Shown: positions 17,918 through 26,768, counted from the first letter of the stretch. The stretch: 64,000 nucleotides of DNA from an uncultured Sphingomonadaceae bacterium (GCA_946479505.1 CAMLGC010000001.1:87971-151970), one strand, 5' to 3'. Notes: generated by a model from the letters alone, not told the origin. Numbers and translations: made by a program.

Positions 17918-18072
17918 ACCGGAGCCGCCATGTGCCCGCGGCGAGCGATCCGCGCGAGATCGCCTGCCCAGGGGCGCGAAGGTCTAGCCGGCCGGCGGCT
18001 TGCGCGGGCTCCAATCCTGTGGATGCTGCTCGAGCGTCCTTTCGTGCCGCTGGGGATTCGAAGGAGGGCTGA
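17914..18072 (+). pseudogene. Short frame resembling the start of the SLOG gene, between the TIR copies
   Basis: An ATG overlapping the stop of TIR copy 1 (ATGA) opens a 52-codon frame beginning MNRSRHVPAAS. The SLOG gene starts in the same way after TIR copy 2: overlapping start, then (V/M)NRGRQAPPAT. Over the first 30 bases 23 match; after that the similarity is lost. The simplest reading is that a unit of TIR gene plus SLOG start was duplicated in tandem and the first SLOG copy decayed. It is not expected to encode a functional protein, though it could still couple translation to copy 2. Confidence 0.5.
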
Positions 18073-18078
18073 ACGGCG

Positions 18079-19878
18079 ATGTCCGACGTGTTCGTGTCCT
18101 ACGCCCGGTCGACCGAACGCGAGGCGCGCCAGATCGCCGACGCGCTGCGCGGGCTCGGCTACGGCGTGTGGCGCGATGACGAATTGCCGGCGCACCGCGC
18201 CTATGGCGAGGTGATCGAGGAACGGCTGCGCTCGGCAAAAGCGGTGGTCGTGGTCTGGTCGGTCGACGCGATCCGATCGCAATGGGTGCGCGCAGAAGCG
18301 GACGCCGCGCGCGAGGCGGGAACGCTGGTCCAGCTCACCGTCGACGGCTGCCTGCCGCCGATGCCGTTCAATCAGATCCAATGCGCCGACCTGCGCGACT
18401 GGAACGGCGGCGCCGACGCGCCCGGCTGGCGCAAGGTCGAGGGCAGCATTGCCGCGCTGGTTCGCGCCGCCGGCGGCCCGGCCGCCGCGCCCACCGCCGA
18501 CCGCGCACGCACCGACAAGAAAATCTCGATCTGCGTCCTGCCGTTCGCCAATATGAGCGGAGACGCCGAGCAGGAATATTTCAGCGATGGAATCAGTGAG
18601 GACATCATCACCGATCTGTCGAAAATCTCGGCGCTGTCGGTGGTCGCGCGCAACACCGCCTTCACCTTCAAGGGCGCGGCGCTCGACGTGAAGAAGGTCG
18701 CGTCGCAACTGGGCGTCAGCCACGTCCTCGAGGGCAGCGTGCGCAAGGCCGGCAGCCGCGTCCGCATCACCGCGCAGTTGATCGACGGCGCTGCCGGCGA
18801 CCATGTCTGGGCGGAACGCTACGATCGCGATCTCGACGATATCTTCGCCATCCAGGACGAAATCTCGAAAGCGATCGTCGGGGCGCTCAAGGTGAAGCTG
18901 CTGCCGAAGGAGAAGAAGGCGATCGAGCAGCGCGGTACGACCAACTCCGAAGCGTACAACCTCTATCTGATGGCGCGCCAGCATTGGATCAGCGGCAATT
19001 TCGGCGATCCGCGACATGAAGCGGTGGTCATCCGCATCTGCAAGCAGGCCATTGCACTCGACCGCGGCTATGCCAAGGCCTGGGCGCTGATGGCGCTCGC
19101 CCAGGCGAATTTGCGGTTCTGGCACGGCCGCGACATTGACGGCCTGGAAGCGGCCGATCGTGCGCTAGCACTCGATCCGAATCTGCCCGACGCACTCTGC
19201 GTCAGGGCGCGCTATTTTCTGGAAGATGGCGCTCATGCCGCGGCCAACCAGCAGATCGAAGCGGCGCTTCGGCTCGAACCCGATTCCTGGGAGGTCAATA
19301 AGGAAGCCGCTTTCCTCACGTTCCGCCAAGGGCGAATTCGCGAGGCGATCCCCTTCTACGAAAAGGCGGCATCGTTGATGGACGCCGACTATCACGACGC
19401 CGGCATGCTCACGACCTGTTACGACGCGATCGGTGACAGCGGCGCAGCGCGGCGCGCAGCACAAACGACGCTTGCACGTGTCGAAAAGGTCGTGGGACAG
19501 GATTCGAGCAACGGCTTCGCGGTCGGTTGGGGCGCCACGTGCCACGCGCTGTTGGGAGATGCGGAGCGCGCGCGGGAATGGGCGCGGCGCGCCATGCTGA
19601 TCGATCCGGACAATTGGGTGCTGATCTACAACATAGCCTGCACCTTTACCGCCAATCTGGGCGACATCGACGGCGCCTTGGAGCTGATGGAGCCCCTTTT
19701 ACAGCGGGCGAGCCCGACGCAACTGCAACACTGCCAAGTCGATCCGGATATAGACCCGCTTCGCGCCGATCGCCGCTTCCAGGGGATGATGGCGGCGGCG
19801 AAGGCGCGGCTGGCAGCCTCGGGCCACGTCCTCGTGCCCGATCCCTCGCCGATGGCGAGCCAGACCGTCGCGCCGTGA
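18079..19878 (+). CDS. TIR domain / TolB-like / TPR protein (copy 2)
   Basis: A 599-aa paralogue of the preceding gene with the same order of parts: TIR (residues 1-125, with the E73 position kept in SQWVRAEAD), TolB-like domain (ICVLPFANMSGDAEQEYFSD onward), then TPR-like repeats. The two TIR domains are nearly identical from residue 38 to 108. The linker at about 128-145 and the C-terminal repeats have diverged most, which suggests different sensing ends on a shared enzymatic head. A GAAGGAGGG site precedes the ATG. Its stop overlaps the SLOG gene start, so TIR copy 2 and the SLOG protein are translationally coupled. Confidence 0.88.
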   Translation: MSDVFVSYARSTEREARQIADALRGLGYGVWRDDELPAHRAYGEVIEERLRSAKAVVVVWSVDAIRSQWVRAEADAAREAGTLVQLTVDGCLPPMPFNQIQCADLRDWNGGADAPGWRKVEGSIAALVRAAGGPAAAPTADRARTDKKISICVLPFANMSGDAEQEYFSDGISEDIITDLSKISALSVVARNTAFTFKGAALDVKKVASQLGVSHVLEGSVRKAGSRVRITAQLIDGAAGDHVWAERYDRDLDDIFAIQDEISKAIVGALKVKLLPKEKKAIEQRGTTNSEAYNLYLMARQHWISGNFGDPRHEAVVIRICKQAIALDRGYAKAWALMALAQANLRFWHGRDIDGLEAADRALALDPNLPDALCVRARYFLEDGAHAAANQQIEAALRLEPDSWEVNKEAAFLTFRQGRIREAIPFYEKAASLMDADYHDAGMLTTCYDAIGDSGAARRAAQTTLARVEKVVGQDSSNGFAVGWGATCHALLGDAERAREWARRAMLIDPDNWVLIYNIACTFTANLGDIDGALELMEPLLQRASPTQLQHCQVDPDIDPLRADRRFQGMMAAAKARLAASGHVLVPDPSPMASQTVAP

Positions 19879-21623
19879 ACCGGGGCCGTCAGGCGCCGCC
19901 GGCGACGGCATCGTCGCACACCGTCGGCGTCACCGGCCACCGGCCCAAACGGCTTGAAGGGATCGATCCCGCCGCAATGCGAGCGTCGGTCCGCTCGGTG
20001 CTGGCGACGATCGCCACGGCAATGGGCCACGAACGCGGCCTCCGCCTCGTCAGCAGCCTCGCCGAAGGGGCGGACAGCATCGCTGCCGACGAGGCGCTGG
20101 CGTTGGGCTGGACGCTCGACGTCGTCCTGCCCTTCTCGCACGAGGACAACCGACACGATTATCCCGATCCGGGCGCCCGGACCGCGCTCGACGCCCGCCT
20201 CGCACGCGCTAATGCCGTGTTCGCTCTCAACGGCGCGCGCGTCGATGCGGACGAGGCGGCGCAGGCCTATGAGCGCGCTGGGCGCATCATGCTCGCGCAG
20301 AGCGATATTCTGATCGCGATCTGGGATGGTGCACCGCCGCGCGGGCGCGGGGGCACGGCGCAGATCGTCGCGGAGGCCGTCGCGGAGGGCATTCCCGTCA
20401 TTCACATCGCCATCACGCCCGACACGCCGCCGCTGCTGTTGTGGGACGGGCTCGACGAGCACGATCTCGGCCAGCAGTCGCTCGAAACGGTGCCGCGCGG
20501 CGGTCTCGACCAACTGCCACGCCTCGCCGGGCATCTCGCCGACCCCGCCGCCGCACCGGCGCGCTTCGCTTCCGGCCGACCGAAGCGGCTGAGCTTCGCG
20601 ATCGCCTACCAGCTTCTCCTTTCGCTCACCGGAGTGCGCCGGTTGCGCCGCTCCGATTTCCTCCGACGGCAGCCGGCCGACGCCGAGCGCGAGCTTCTTG
20701 CCACATGTCGAGGCGCCCGCGGAGAAGGCGCCTTCGCGAAGCGGTTGCGCGACCACCTCGCCCCCGCCTACGCCCGCGCCGATGCAGTCGCGACCGAGGC
20801 GGCGCGCCGCTTCCGCAGCGCCTGGGTCGCCAATTTCAGCCTCGCCGCGCTGGCGGTGATCGTCTCGCTTTTTGGGCTGGTGTTGCCCGCGGCGATGAAA
20901 CCCTTCCTCATCGCCCTCGAGCTGGCGATCGTCGCTTCGATCCTGCTGATCACGCATCTCGGGCGCCGCTCGGGCTGGCATCAGCGCTGGCTCGACTGCC
21001 GCCAGACCGCGGAGCGGCTGCGCTGCCTCGCGATATCGGCGCAGCTTGGCGAGCTGGCGCTGCGCGGCATCGCGCACCCGGTCTCGCGCGCGGTGGCGCG
21101 ATCCCTCGCGCTGCCCGACAGCTCGGTCGACGACGCCTATCTGACGCGGGTTCGTGACGACTTGCTGCGCCTGATCGAAGATCAGGTCGCCTATCTCGAT
21201 GCCGATGCGGGGCGGATGGACCGGCTCGAGCACCGGCTCCACCGCGCCGGCGAGCTGCTGTTCGGCGCGACGGCGACGATCTGCGTCGCATTTCTCGGGC
21301 TGGAGATCGCGCTCGCTGCGATGCCGGCGCTCCGCCACGAAGCCCATGCCGCATTGATCTGGGGCACGATCGGCAGCGCCGCGTTGCCGGCGGTCGGTGC
21401 GGCGATCTACGGCATCCGCATGCAGGGCGACTTCGCCGGCATTGCCGAACGCAACGAGGCACTTGCCGAGCAGCTTCGCCGACTGCGCCTCGTCAGCGTG
21501 AACGAGCCGCTCTCGTTCGACGCGCTGCTCCGCCGCGTCCGCCGCGTCTCCGAGCTGCTGATCGACGACCTGTCGAGTTGGCTGCACACCTATCACGCGC
21601 GCCCGCTGGCGCTACCGGGATAG
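19875..21623 (+). CDS. SLOG-domain protein with four membrane helices (SLATT-like C-terminus)
   Basis: A 582-aa protein from a GTG overlapping the TIR stop. Residues 15-180 form a SLOG/LOG-type Rossmann domain: VGVTGHRP, then LVSSLAEGADSIAADEAL (compare the DprA-type glycine-rich loop), then WDGAPPRGRGGTAQIVAEA. Such domains bind nucleotide-derived ligands. The C-terminal half has two helical pairs (about 315-362 and 460-513). The first is followed by GWHQRWLDCRQTAERLRCLA, which resembles the SLATT 2TM effector family associated with SLOG and SMODS proteins. Inference: the SLOG domain reads a signal made by the TIR proteins and the membrane part is the effector. It could instead be a regulatory membrane protein unrelated to defence. 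Confidence 0.75.
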   Translation: MNRGRQAPPATASSHTVGVTGHRPKRLEGIDPAAMRASVRSVLATIATAMGHERGLRLVSSLAEGADSIAADEALALGWTLDVVLPFSHEDNRHDYPDPGARTALDARLARANAVFALNGARVDADEAAQAYERAGRIMLAQSDILIAIWDGAPPRGRGGTAQIVAEAVAEGIPVIHIAITPDTPPLLLWDGLDEHDLGQQSLETVPRGGLDQLPRLAGHLADPAAAPARFASGRPKRLSFAIAYQLLLSLTGVRRLRRSDFLRRQPADAERELLATCRGARGEGAFAKRLRDHLAPAYARADAVATEAARRFRSAWVANFSLAALAVIVSLFGLVLPAAMKPFLIALELAIVASILLITHLGRRSGWHQRWLDCRQTAERLRCLAISAQLGELALRGIAHPVSRAVARSLALPDSSVDDAYLTRVRDDLLRLIEDQVAYLDADAGRMDRLEHRLHRAGELLFGATATICVAFLGLEIALAAMPALRHEAHAALIWGTIGSAALPAVGAAIYGIRMQGDFAGIAERNEALAEQLRRLRLVSVNEPLSFDALLRRVRRVSELLIDDLSSWLHTYHARPLALPG

Positions 21624-21702
21624 CGCGAGCCGCGTACCGCTTGATTCCCGCGCACGCACCACCCAATGAGGCAGTCCCTCGTTCAAGGAGCCGCTGCCAG
21701 CC

Positions 21703-23355
21703 TTGGCCGACACGTCCCCCACCCGATTGCCGCTCTTCCGGCCCTTTCGTCACCGAACGTTCCGCGCGGTGTGGATCGCGAGCACGGTCTCGAATTTCGG
21801 CGGGCTGATCGAAGGCGTCGGTGCGGCATGGATGATGGTGATGCTCGCCGCGCCCGCCAGCATGGTCGCGCTCGTCCAGGCCTCGCGCACCCTGCCGGTG
21901 ATGCTCCTCTCGCTGCTGGCCGGCGCGATCGCCGATCAGTTCGATCGCCGTCGCGTGCTGATCGGCGCGCAATGGTTCCTGTTCTTCGCGTCGCTTGGGC
22001 TCTGTCTCGTCGCTTTTTTCGGCGTCGCAACCCCGTGGTTGCTGCTGCTCTTCACGTTCCTGATCGGCTGCGGCAACGCGTTCAACCGGCCTGCCTGGCA
22101 GAGTTCGGTGGGCGAGATGGTGCCGCGCGAGGACCTGCCCGGCGCGGTCACGCTCAATTCGATGGGGTTCAACCTCGCGCGCAGCGTCGGCCCGGCGGTC
22201 GGTGGCCTGATCGTCGCCGCGGCGGGCGCGGCTGCCGCCTTCGCCTTCAACGTCCTCTCCTATCTTGGCCTCATCGGGGTGCTCGCCCGCTGGCGCCCGG
22301 CCATCTCCGAACGCACGCTTCCGCGCGAGCGGATCGGCCATGCGATGGCCGCCGGCGTGCGCTACGTCGCAATGTCGCCGCATATTCTCGTCGTGCTCGT
22401 GCGCTCGGCGCTGTTCGGACTCGGCTCGATCGCGATCCAGGCACTGCTGCCGCTGGTGGCGCGCGACCTCGTCGGCGGGGGCTCGTTCACCTACGGCGTG
22501 CTCCTGGGCGCGTTCGGTATCGGCGCGGTCGGCGGAGCGATCGGCGGCAGCGCCGCGCGCCAGCGCTTCTCGACCGAGAGCGTCGTGCGCATCGCGAGCA
22601 TCGCCTTCGCCATCGCCACCGCGATCGTCGGGATCTCGCCCTTCCTCCCGCTCACGCTCCTGGCGCTCGCGGTTACCGGGGCTGCGTGGATCATCGTGCT
22701 GTCGAGCTTCAACACGGTCGTCCAGCTCGCCTCGCCGCGCTGGGTGGTCGGCCGCGCGCTCGCGCTCTATCAGATGGCGACCTTCGGCGGCATGTCGCTC
22801 GGAAGCTGGTTGTGGGGCGTGATCGCCGAGCAGCATGCGGTCGGCATCGCGCTCGTCTTCGCGGCGATCGCGCAAGCCATCGCCCTTGTCCTCGCGCTCC
22901 CGTTCCGCCTTTCGGAGGTCGAGGATCTCGACCTCGCGCCGATGCGCGAGTTCACCGCGCCCGACACCGAAGTCCCGATCGTCGGGCGCAGCGGCCCGGT
23001 CGTCATCACCCTCACCTACGACATCGCCGAGGAGGATGAGGTCGCCTTCCTGACCGTGATGGCGGAGCGTCGCCGCATCCGCCGCCGCGACGGGGCCCGC
23101 CATTGGCATCTGCTGCGCGACCTCGCCGACCGCAACCGCTGGATCGAGCGCTATCACGTGCCGACCTGGCTCGATTACGTTCGCCACAACCAGCGCCGCA
23201 CCCGTACCGACGCGGCGGTCAGCGAGGAGCTTCGTCGGCTCCACCGCGGGACCTGGCCACCCCCGATCGCGCGCATGCTCGAGCGGGACATCTCCGCATC
23301 GTTGGGCGATCGACTGGGAAATATCCTGCCAGGGCTGCGGCAGGTCCATTGGTAA
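21703..23355 (+). CDS. MFS exporter with C-terminal soluble domain (EntS/PF05977-like)
   Basis: A 550-aa protein. Residues 12-410 form a twelve-helix MFS transporter with QFDRRRVLIGAQW after helix 2 and the half-way stretch CGNAFNRPAWQSSVGEMVPR typical of the MFS_3/EntS-like group. The last 130 residues are a soluble domain (VVITLTYDIAEEDEVAFLTVM, then HWHLLRDLADRNRWIERY). Known relatives export small molecules or are annotated as transmembrane secretion effectors. The TTG at 21703 has only a distant AAGGAG; the next ATG would remove the first helix. It follows the SLOG gene by 79 bases on the same strand, so it could be cotranscribed, but nothing ties it to that system. Confidence 0.85.
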   Translation: MADTSPTRLPLFRPFRHRTFRAVWIASTVSNFGGLIEGVGAAWMMVMLAAPASMVALVQASRTLPVMLLSLLAGAIADQFDRRRVLIGAQWFLFFASLGLCLVAFFGVATPWLLLLFTFLIGCGNAFNRPAWQSSVGEMVPREDLPGAVTLNSMGFNLARSVGPAVGGLIVAAAGAAAAFAFNVLSYLGLIGVLARWRPAISERTLPRERIGHAMAAGVRYVAMSPHILVVLVRSALFGLGSIAIQALLPLVARDLVGGGSFTYGVLLGAFGIGAVGGAIGGSAARQRFSTESVVRIASIAFAIATAIVGISPFLPLTLLALAVTGAAWIIVLSSFNTVVQLASPRWVVGRALALYQMATFGGMSLGSWLWGVIAEQHAVGIALVFAAIAQAIALVLALPFRLSEVEDLDLAPMREFTAPDTEVPIVGRSGPVVITLTYDIAEEDEVAFLTVMAERRRIRRRDGARHWHLLRDLADRNRWIERYHVPTWLDYVRHNQRRTRTDAAVSEELRRLHRGTWPPPIARMLERDISASLGDRLGNILPGLRQVHW

Positions 23356-23516
23356 GCCACGTCGGGCGCCAGCTTTCGATGCGCGCTGTCATCGGAATCG
23401 TCGCCATGAGCACTGGGTCGACCAGGCCGCCTGCCCCGTTTGGTGGGCGCTGTCGCGCTTTGAACCGCTGACGGGACGAGATACACTTACAGGCGCGGAA
23501 GCAAGGAAGGCAGGAT

Positions 23517-24116
23517 GTGAGCGAAGTCCGCCCATCGGTCGAACCTGCCCCGAGCGCTAGACGTCGCGATGGGCAGGAGGATTTGCGGCTGCTGGCGCTC
23601 GTCCGCGAAGGAGATCGGGACGCATTCGAACATCTCTACCGGATCTACTACCCCCGCCTGACCCGATTCCTGCTCAACCTCGTGCGGCGCCCGCAGCTCG
23701 TCGAGGAGGTGCTCAACGATACGCTGATGGTCGTGTGGGACAGGGCCGACAGCTTCAATGGAACGAGCAAGCTCTCCACCTGGATCTTCGCGATCGGCTA
23801 CCGCAAGGCGATGAAGGCATTGCGCAAGCAGGATGAGCCAATCGAGGATTCGGAGCGCAACGAGCGGCGCAGTCTCGACGCGACACCCGAGGAAGCGCTC
23901 GGGCAGGAGCGGATTCATGGATTGCTGATCGAGGCCATGACCCACCTTTCGGCCGATCATCGCGCGGTGGTCGACCTCACCTACTTCCACGAGCTGAGCT
24001 ATCGCGAGATCGCCGAGATCGTGAACTGCCCGGTGGATACGGTGAAGACCCGCATGTTTCACGCACGGCGCCACCTGCGGCGGCACATGGCCGGCGCACT
24101 CGGCGACTGGATCTAG
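23517..24116 (+). CDS. ECF-family RNA polymerase sigma factor
   Basis: A 199-aa sigma-70 family factor of the ECF class. Region 2 is DAFEHLYRIYYPRLTRFL through NDTLMVVWDRADSF, and region 4 is LSADHRAVVDLTYFHELSYREIAEI with helix-turn-helix CPVDTVKTRMFHARRHL. AAGGAAGG lies just upstream of GTG 23517. The gene downstream encodes a zinc-finger protein with one membrane helix, the usual cognate anti-sigma arrangement, and the protease, outer-membrane and cupredoxin genes beyond it are the likely regulon. Confidence 0.94.
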   Translation: MSEVRPSVEPAPSARRRDGQEDLRLLALVREGDRDAFEHLYRIYYPRLTRFLLNLVRRPQLVEEVLNDTLMVVWDRADSFNGTSKLSTWIFAIGYRKAMKALRKQDEPIEDSERNERRSLDATPEEALGQERIHGLLIEAMTHLSADHRAVVDLTYFHELSYREIAEIVNCPVDTVKTRMFHARRHLRRHMAGALGDWI

Positions 24117-24126
24117 GATTTGAGCG

Positions 24127-24768
24127 ATGGCTGACATCATCCGGCTGCGCGACAGCCTGCACGATCAAGCGCAGATGCTGCTACCCTGGTATATCAACGG
24201 AACGCTCGACCCGCACGAGAAAGCCGACGTCGAAGCGCACCTTGCCGCCTGTGCCGAATGCCGGACAGACATCGACGTTGAGCGCACGCTGGCCGCCGAA
24301 CTGGCATCGATGCCGCTCGAGGCTGCGCACGGTTGGGAGATGTTCGCGCGCCGTCTCGATGCGTCCGCAGCCATGCCAGCGCCGACGCCGGCGTGGTCGA
24401 TCCCTTTTCTCAACCGTCCGATCCGGCTCGGCTGGGCAATCACCGCGCAAGCGCTCGCCGCGGCGCTCGTCGTCACCGTGATGACCGCCATGCCCGGAAC
24501 GCCGTCGGAGCCGGTTTATCAGGCGCTCGGCAGCGGATCGAGCGCGGCAAGGGCAAATATCGTCGTGTTGTTCAATCCGGAGACGAGCGAACAGGTGATG
24601 CGTGCCGCACTGATCGATGCCGATGCGCGACTGGTCGACGGCCCAACCGCCGCTGGCGCCTATATGGCGCATGTCGCACCCGAGCGGCGCGATGCCGCCC
24701 TCGCCGAACTCCGCCAGGTGCGGCAGGTCGTCGTTGCGCAGCCGATCGATCCGGGCGCTGCGCCGTGA
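24127..24768 (+). CDS. Putative membrane-anchored anti-sigma factor
   Basis: A 213-aa protein. Residues 1-60 hold a zinc-binding anti-sigma motif (H-x3-C-x2-C in HLAACAECR). One membrane helix lies at about 98-118 (GWAITAQALAAALVVTVMTAM). The C-terminal 90 residues would be periplasmic and include ANIVVLFNPETSEQVMRAAL and RRDAALAELRQVRQVVVAQP, a small alpha/beta fold in the style of peptidase-inhibitor (I9-like) propeptides. It starts 10 bases after the sigma gene and overlaps the protease gene (GTGA). Inference: it holds the sigma factor until the periplasmic domain is released or cleaved. Confidence 0.82.
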   Translation: MADIIRLRDSLHDQAQMLLPWYINGTLDPHEKADVEAHLAACAECRTDIDVERTLAAELASMPLEAAHGWEMFARRLDASAAMPAPTPAWSIPFLNRPIRLGWAITAQALAAALVVTVMTAMPGTPSEPVYQALGSGSSAARANIVVLFNPETSEQVMRAALIDADARLVDGPTAAGAYMAHVAPERRDAALAELRQVRQVVVAQPIDPGAAP

Positions 24769-26000
24769 CAACGCGCACGGCATGGCGCGCCGTCCTCGCG
24801 CTGGTCGCGGCCGCCGCGCTGGCGGCCGCCGGCGGCGCGCGGCCGCAGCCGTCGGAGCCGCTCGCGCAGTCCCACCGCATCCTCGTGATGCTCCACATGG
24901 CGCCGCCCCACTATCGTCCGGGCCAATCCTATGGCGGCAGCTACGGCGATGCAGCGTCGGCCGCTGCGCGCCGACGCGCAGCGCGGGCGATCGCACGTCG
25001 GCATCGCCTGGCGGTGGTCGACGGCTGGCCGATGCCGCTGCTGGGCGTCGATTGCTACGTCATGGATGTGCCCGCCGATACCGCGCTCGACGATGCGGTT
25101 GCGCAGGTGACGCGCGATCCGATGGTCGCGTGGTCGGAACCGCTCGAAACGTACCGCACGCAAGGCACGGCGGTGCGCGCGAGCGATCCGCTGTTCCGGG
25201 TTCAGCCCGCCGCTTCCGCCTGGCACCTTGCGGATCTGCACCGCGTGGCCACCGGCCGCGGCGTGACCGTTGCGGTGATCGACAGCAAGATCGACATCCA
25301 TCACCCCGATCTCGAGGGGCAGTTCGTCGCCGATCAGGATTTCGTCGGGAACTGCTCTCCCCCCGAACGGCACGACACCGGCGTCGCAGGCGTCATCGCG
25401 GCGAAGATGAACAACGGCGTCGGCATTTCGGGGATCGCACCGAGCGCCCGCCTGATGGCACTTCGCGCATGCCGACAGTCGAGCGGCGGCGCGACGCTGT
25501 GCGATAGCCTCGCCCTCGCGCGGGCACTCCAATATGCGATCGAGCACGGCGCCAAGGTCATCAACCTCAGCTTGAGCGGGCCCCCGAGCATCCTGCTCAC
25601 CAAGCTCATCGATCTCGCGCTCGCGCAGCGCCTTTCGGTCGTTGCCGCTTATGATACGGCGCTCCCGCGCGGCGGCTTCCCGGCGTCAGTTTCCGGCGTG
25701 ATCGCCGCTACCGACAAATCTTTGCAGTCCTGGCCCTCCCGGTTGTACGGTGCGCCCGGCCGCGACGTGCCGACGACGGAGCCGGGAGGCAAATGGGACC
25801 TGGTCAACGGCAGTTCCTATTCCGCCGCGCATCTGAGCGGATTGATCGCGCTGGCCCGGCAGGCGCACGGCGCGCCGGTCGATCTTGCACGTGCCGCCAA
25901 CGGCTGGGTCGACGCATGCGGTACGCTGCTCGACACGTCGCACGCCTGTGATTGCTCCTGCGCGGTCGCCCTGCAGGTCGGCACAGCGCGCCGCCACTAG
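24765..26000 (+). CDS. S8 family (subtilisin-like) serine protease
   Basis: A 411-aa exported protease with a signal-like N-terminus (AVLALVAAAALAAAGG). Residues 40-140 are a propeptide-like region. The triad is D in VTVAVIDSKIDIHHPDL, H in RHDTGVAGVIAA (family norm HGT; here HDT), and S in NGSSYSAAHLSG (family norm GTSMAAP; here SSYSAAH). The departures from the norm are real, but the fold pattern is intact. GTG 24765 overlaps the anti-sigma stop, so the two are translationally coupled. A role in cleaving the anti-sigma periplasmic domain is a plausible inference. The gene end overlaps the start of the next frame. Confidence 0.85.
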   Translation: MTTRTAWRAVLALVAAAALAAAGGARPQPSEPLAQSHRILVMLHMAPPHYRPGQSYGGSYGDAASAAARRRAARAIARRHRLAVVDGWPMPLLGVDCYVMDVPADTALDDAVAQVTRDPMVAWSEPLETYRTQGTAVRASDPLFRVQPAASAWHLADLHRVATGRGVTVAVIDSKIDIHHPDLEGQFVADQDFVGNCSPPERHDTGVAGVIAAKMNNGVGISGIAPSARLMALRACRQSSGGATLCDSLALARALQYAIEHGAKVINLSLSGPPSILLTKLIDLALAQRLSVVAAYDTALPRGGFPASVSGVIAATDKSLQSWPSRLYGAPGRDVPTTEPGGKWDLVNGSSYSAAHLSGLIALARQAHGAPVDLARAANGWVDACGTLLDTSHACDCSCAVALQVGTARRH

Positions 26001-26703
26001 CGGTCTGTTTCTTGCGCTGGGCAGCTTCGGCATTGCCGGACCGGCCTATGCCCAGATGGCGGCGAGCATCGCTTTCGACACCGACTACCGCCTGCGCGGC
26101 TACACGATCAGTGCCGGCGAGCCGGTGGCGACTGCGGCGGTCTCCTACGACGATCGCTCGGGCCTCTACGCGATTCTTTCGGCGACCGATACATTCGGCG
26201 AGGATGGACCGAGGTTTCTCGGATTCGATGGCGCGATCGGCTATGCGGTGCGTATCGCGCCGCAGGTCTCGCTCGATGCCGGGCTCCACCGCACCCAATA
26301 TCGCGCGCCCTATTCCGGCGGCACATCCACGCGCTACACCGAAGGGTATGTCGGCGTCACCGCCCACAGCATCAGCGCGCGTATCTTCTATTCACCCGAC
26401 TATCGCGCCAGCAACGCCCCGACCTTTTACGGGGAGCTCGACACGATGTTCCAGCCGGCACCCGACTGGAGAGTGAGCGCGCACGTTGGCGCGCTCGTCT
26501 ATGCCGATGGCCGGCCTTCCTATTATCGCGGATATCAGGTGTCGCACGACATACGGTACGACTGGCGGTTCGGCCTCTCGCGGCGGTTCGGCCGGTTCGA
26601 GGCCCATGCCGCGCTGTCGGGCGGCGGGCCTGGCAAGACCTGTTCTTCGGGCGGTGCGCACGATCGCACCGCGCTCACGGCGGGGGCAAGCTGGAACTTC
26701 TGA
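25948..26703 (+). CDS. Putative outer-membrane protein, TorF-family porin-like
   Basis: A 251-aa protein from GTG 25948, inside the 3' end of the protease gene in another frame. A signal peptide (GLFLALGSFGIAGPAYAQ) precedes repeated amphipathic strands, starting SIAFDTDYRLRGYTISAGEP, and the chain ends in aromatic phenylalanine (TAGASWNF), as outer-membrane barrels do. The pattern resembles the TIGR02001/TorF group of putative porins. The C-terminal CSSGGAHD is unusual. The start is uncertain: the frame is open upstream to 25885, but that part is in the protease coding sequence. Confidence 0.65.
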   Translation: MIAPARSPCRSAQRAATSGLFLALGSFGIAGPAYAQMAASIAFDTDYRLRGYTISAGEPVATAAVSYDDRSGLYAILSATDTFGEDGPRFLGFDGAIGYAVRIAPQVSLDAGLHRTQYRAPYSGGTSTRYTEGYVGVTAHSISARIFYSPDYRASNAPTFYGELDTMFQPAPDWRVSAHVGALVYADGRPSYYRGYQVSHDIRYDWRFGLSRRFGRFEAHAALSGGGPGKTCSSGGAHDRTALTAGASWNF

Positions 26704-26768
26704 CCCTTCCGCGTTGAACGTGCGCACGCGCAATCGGGACTTACCGCAATCTCGTGCAGGAGGCGCCG

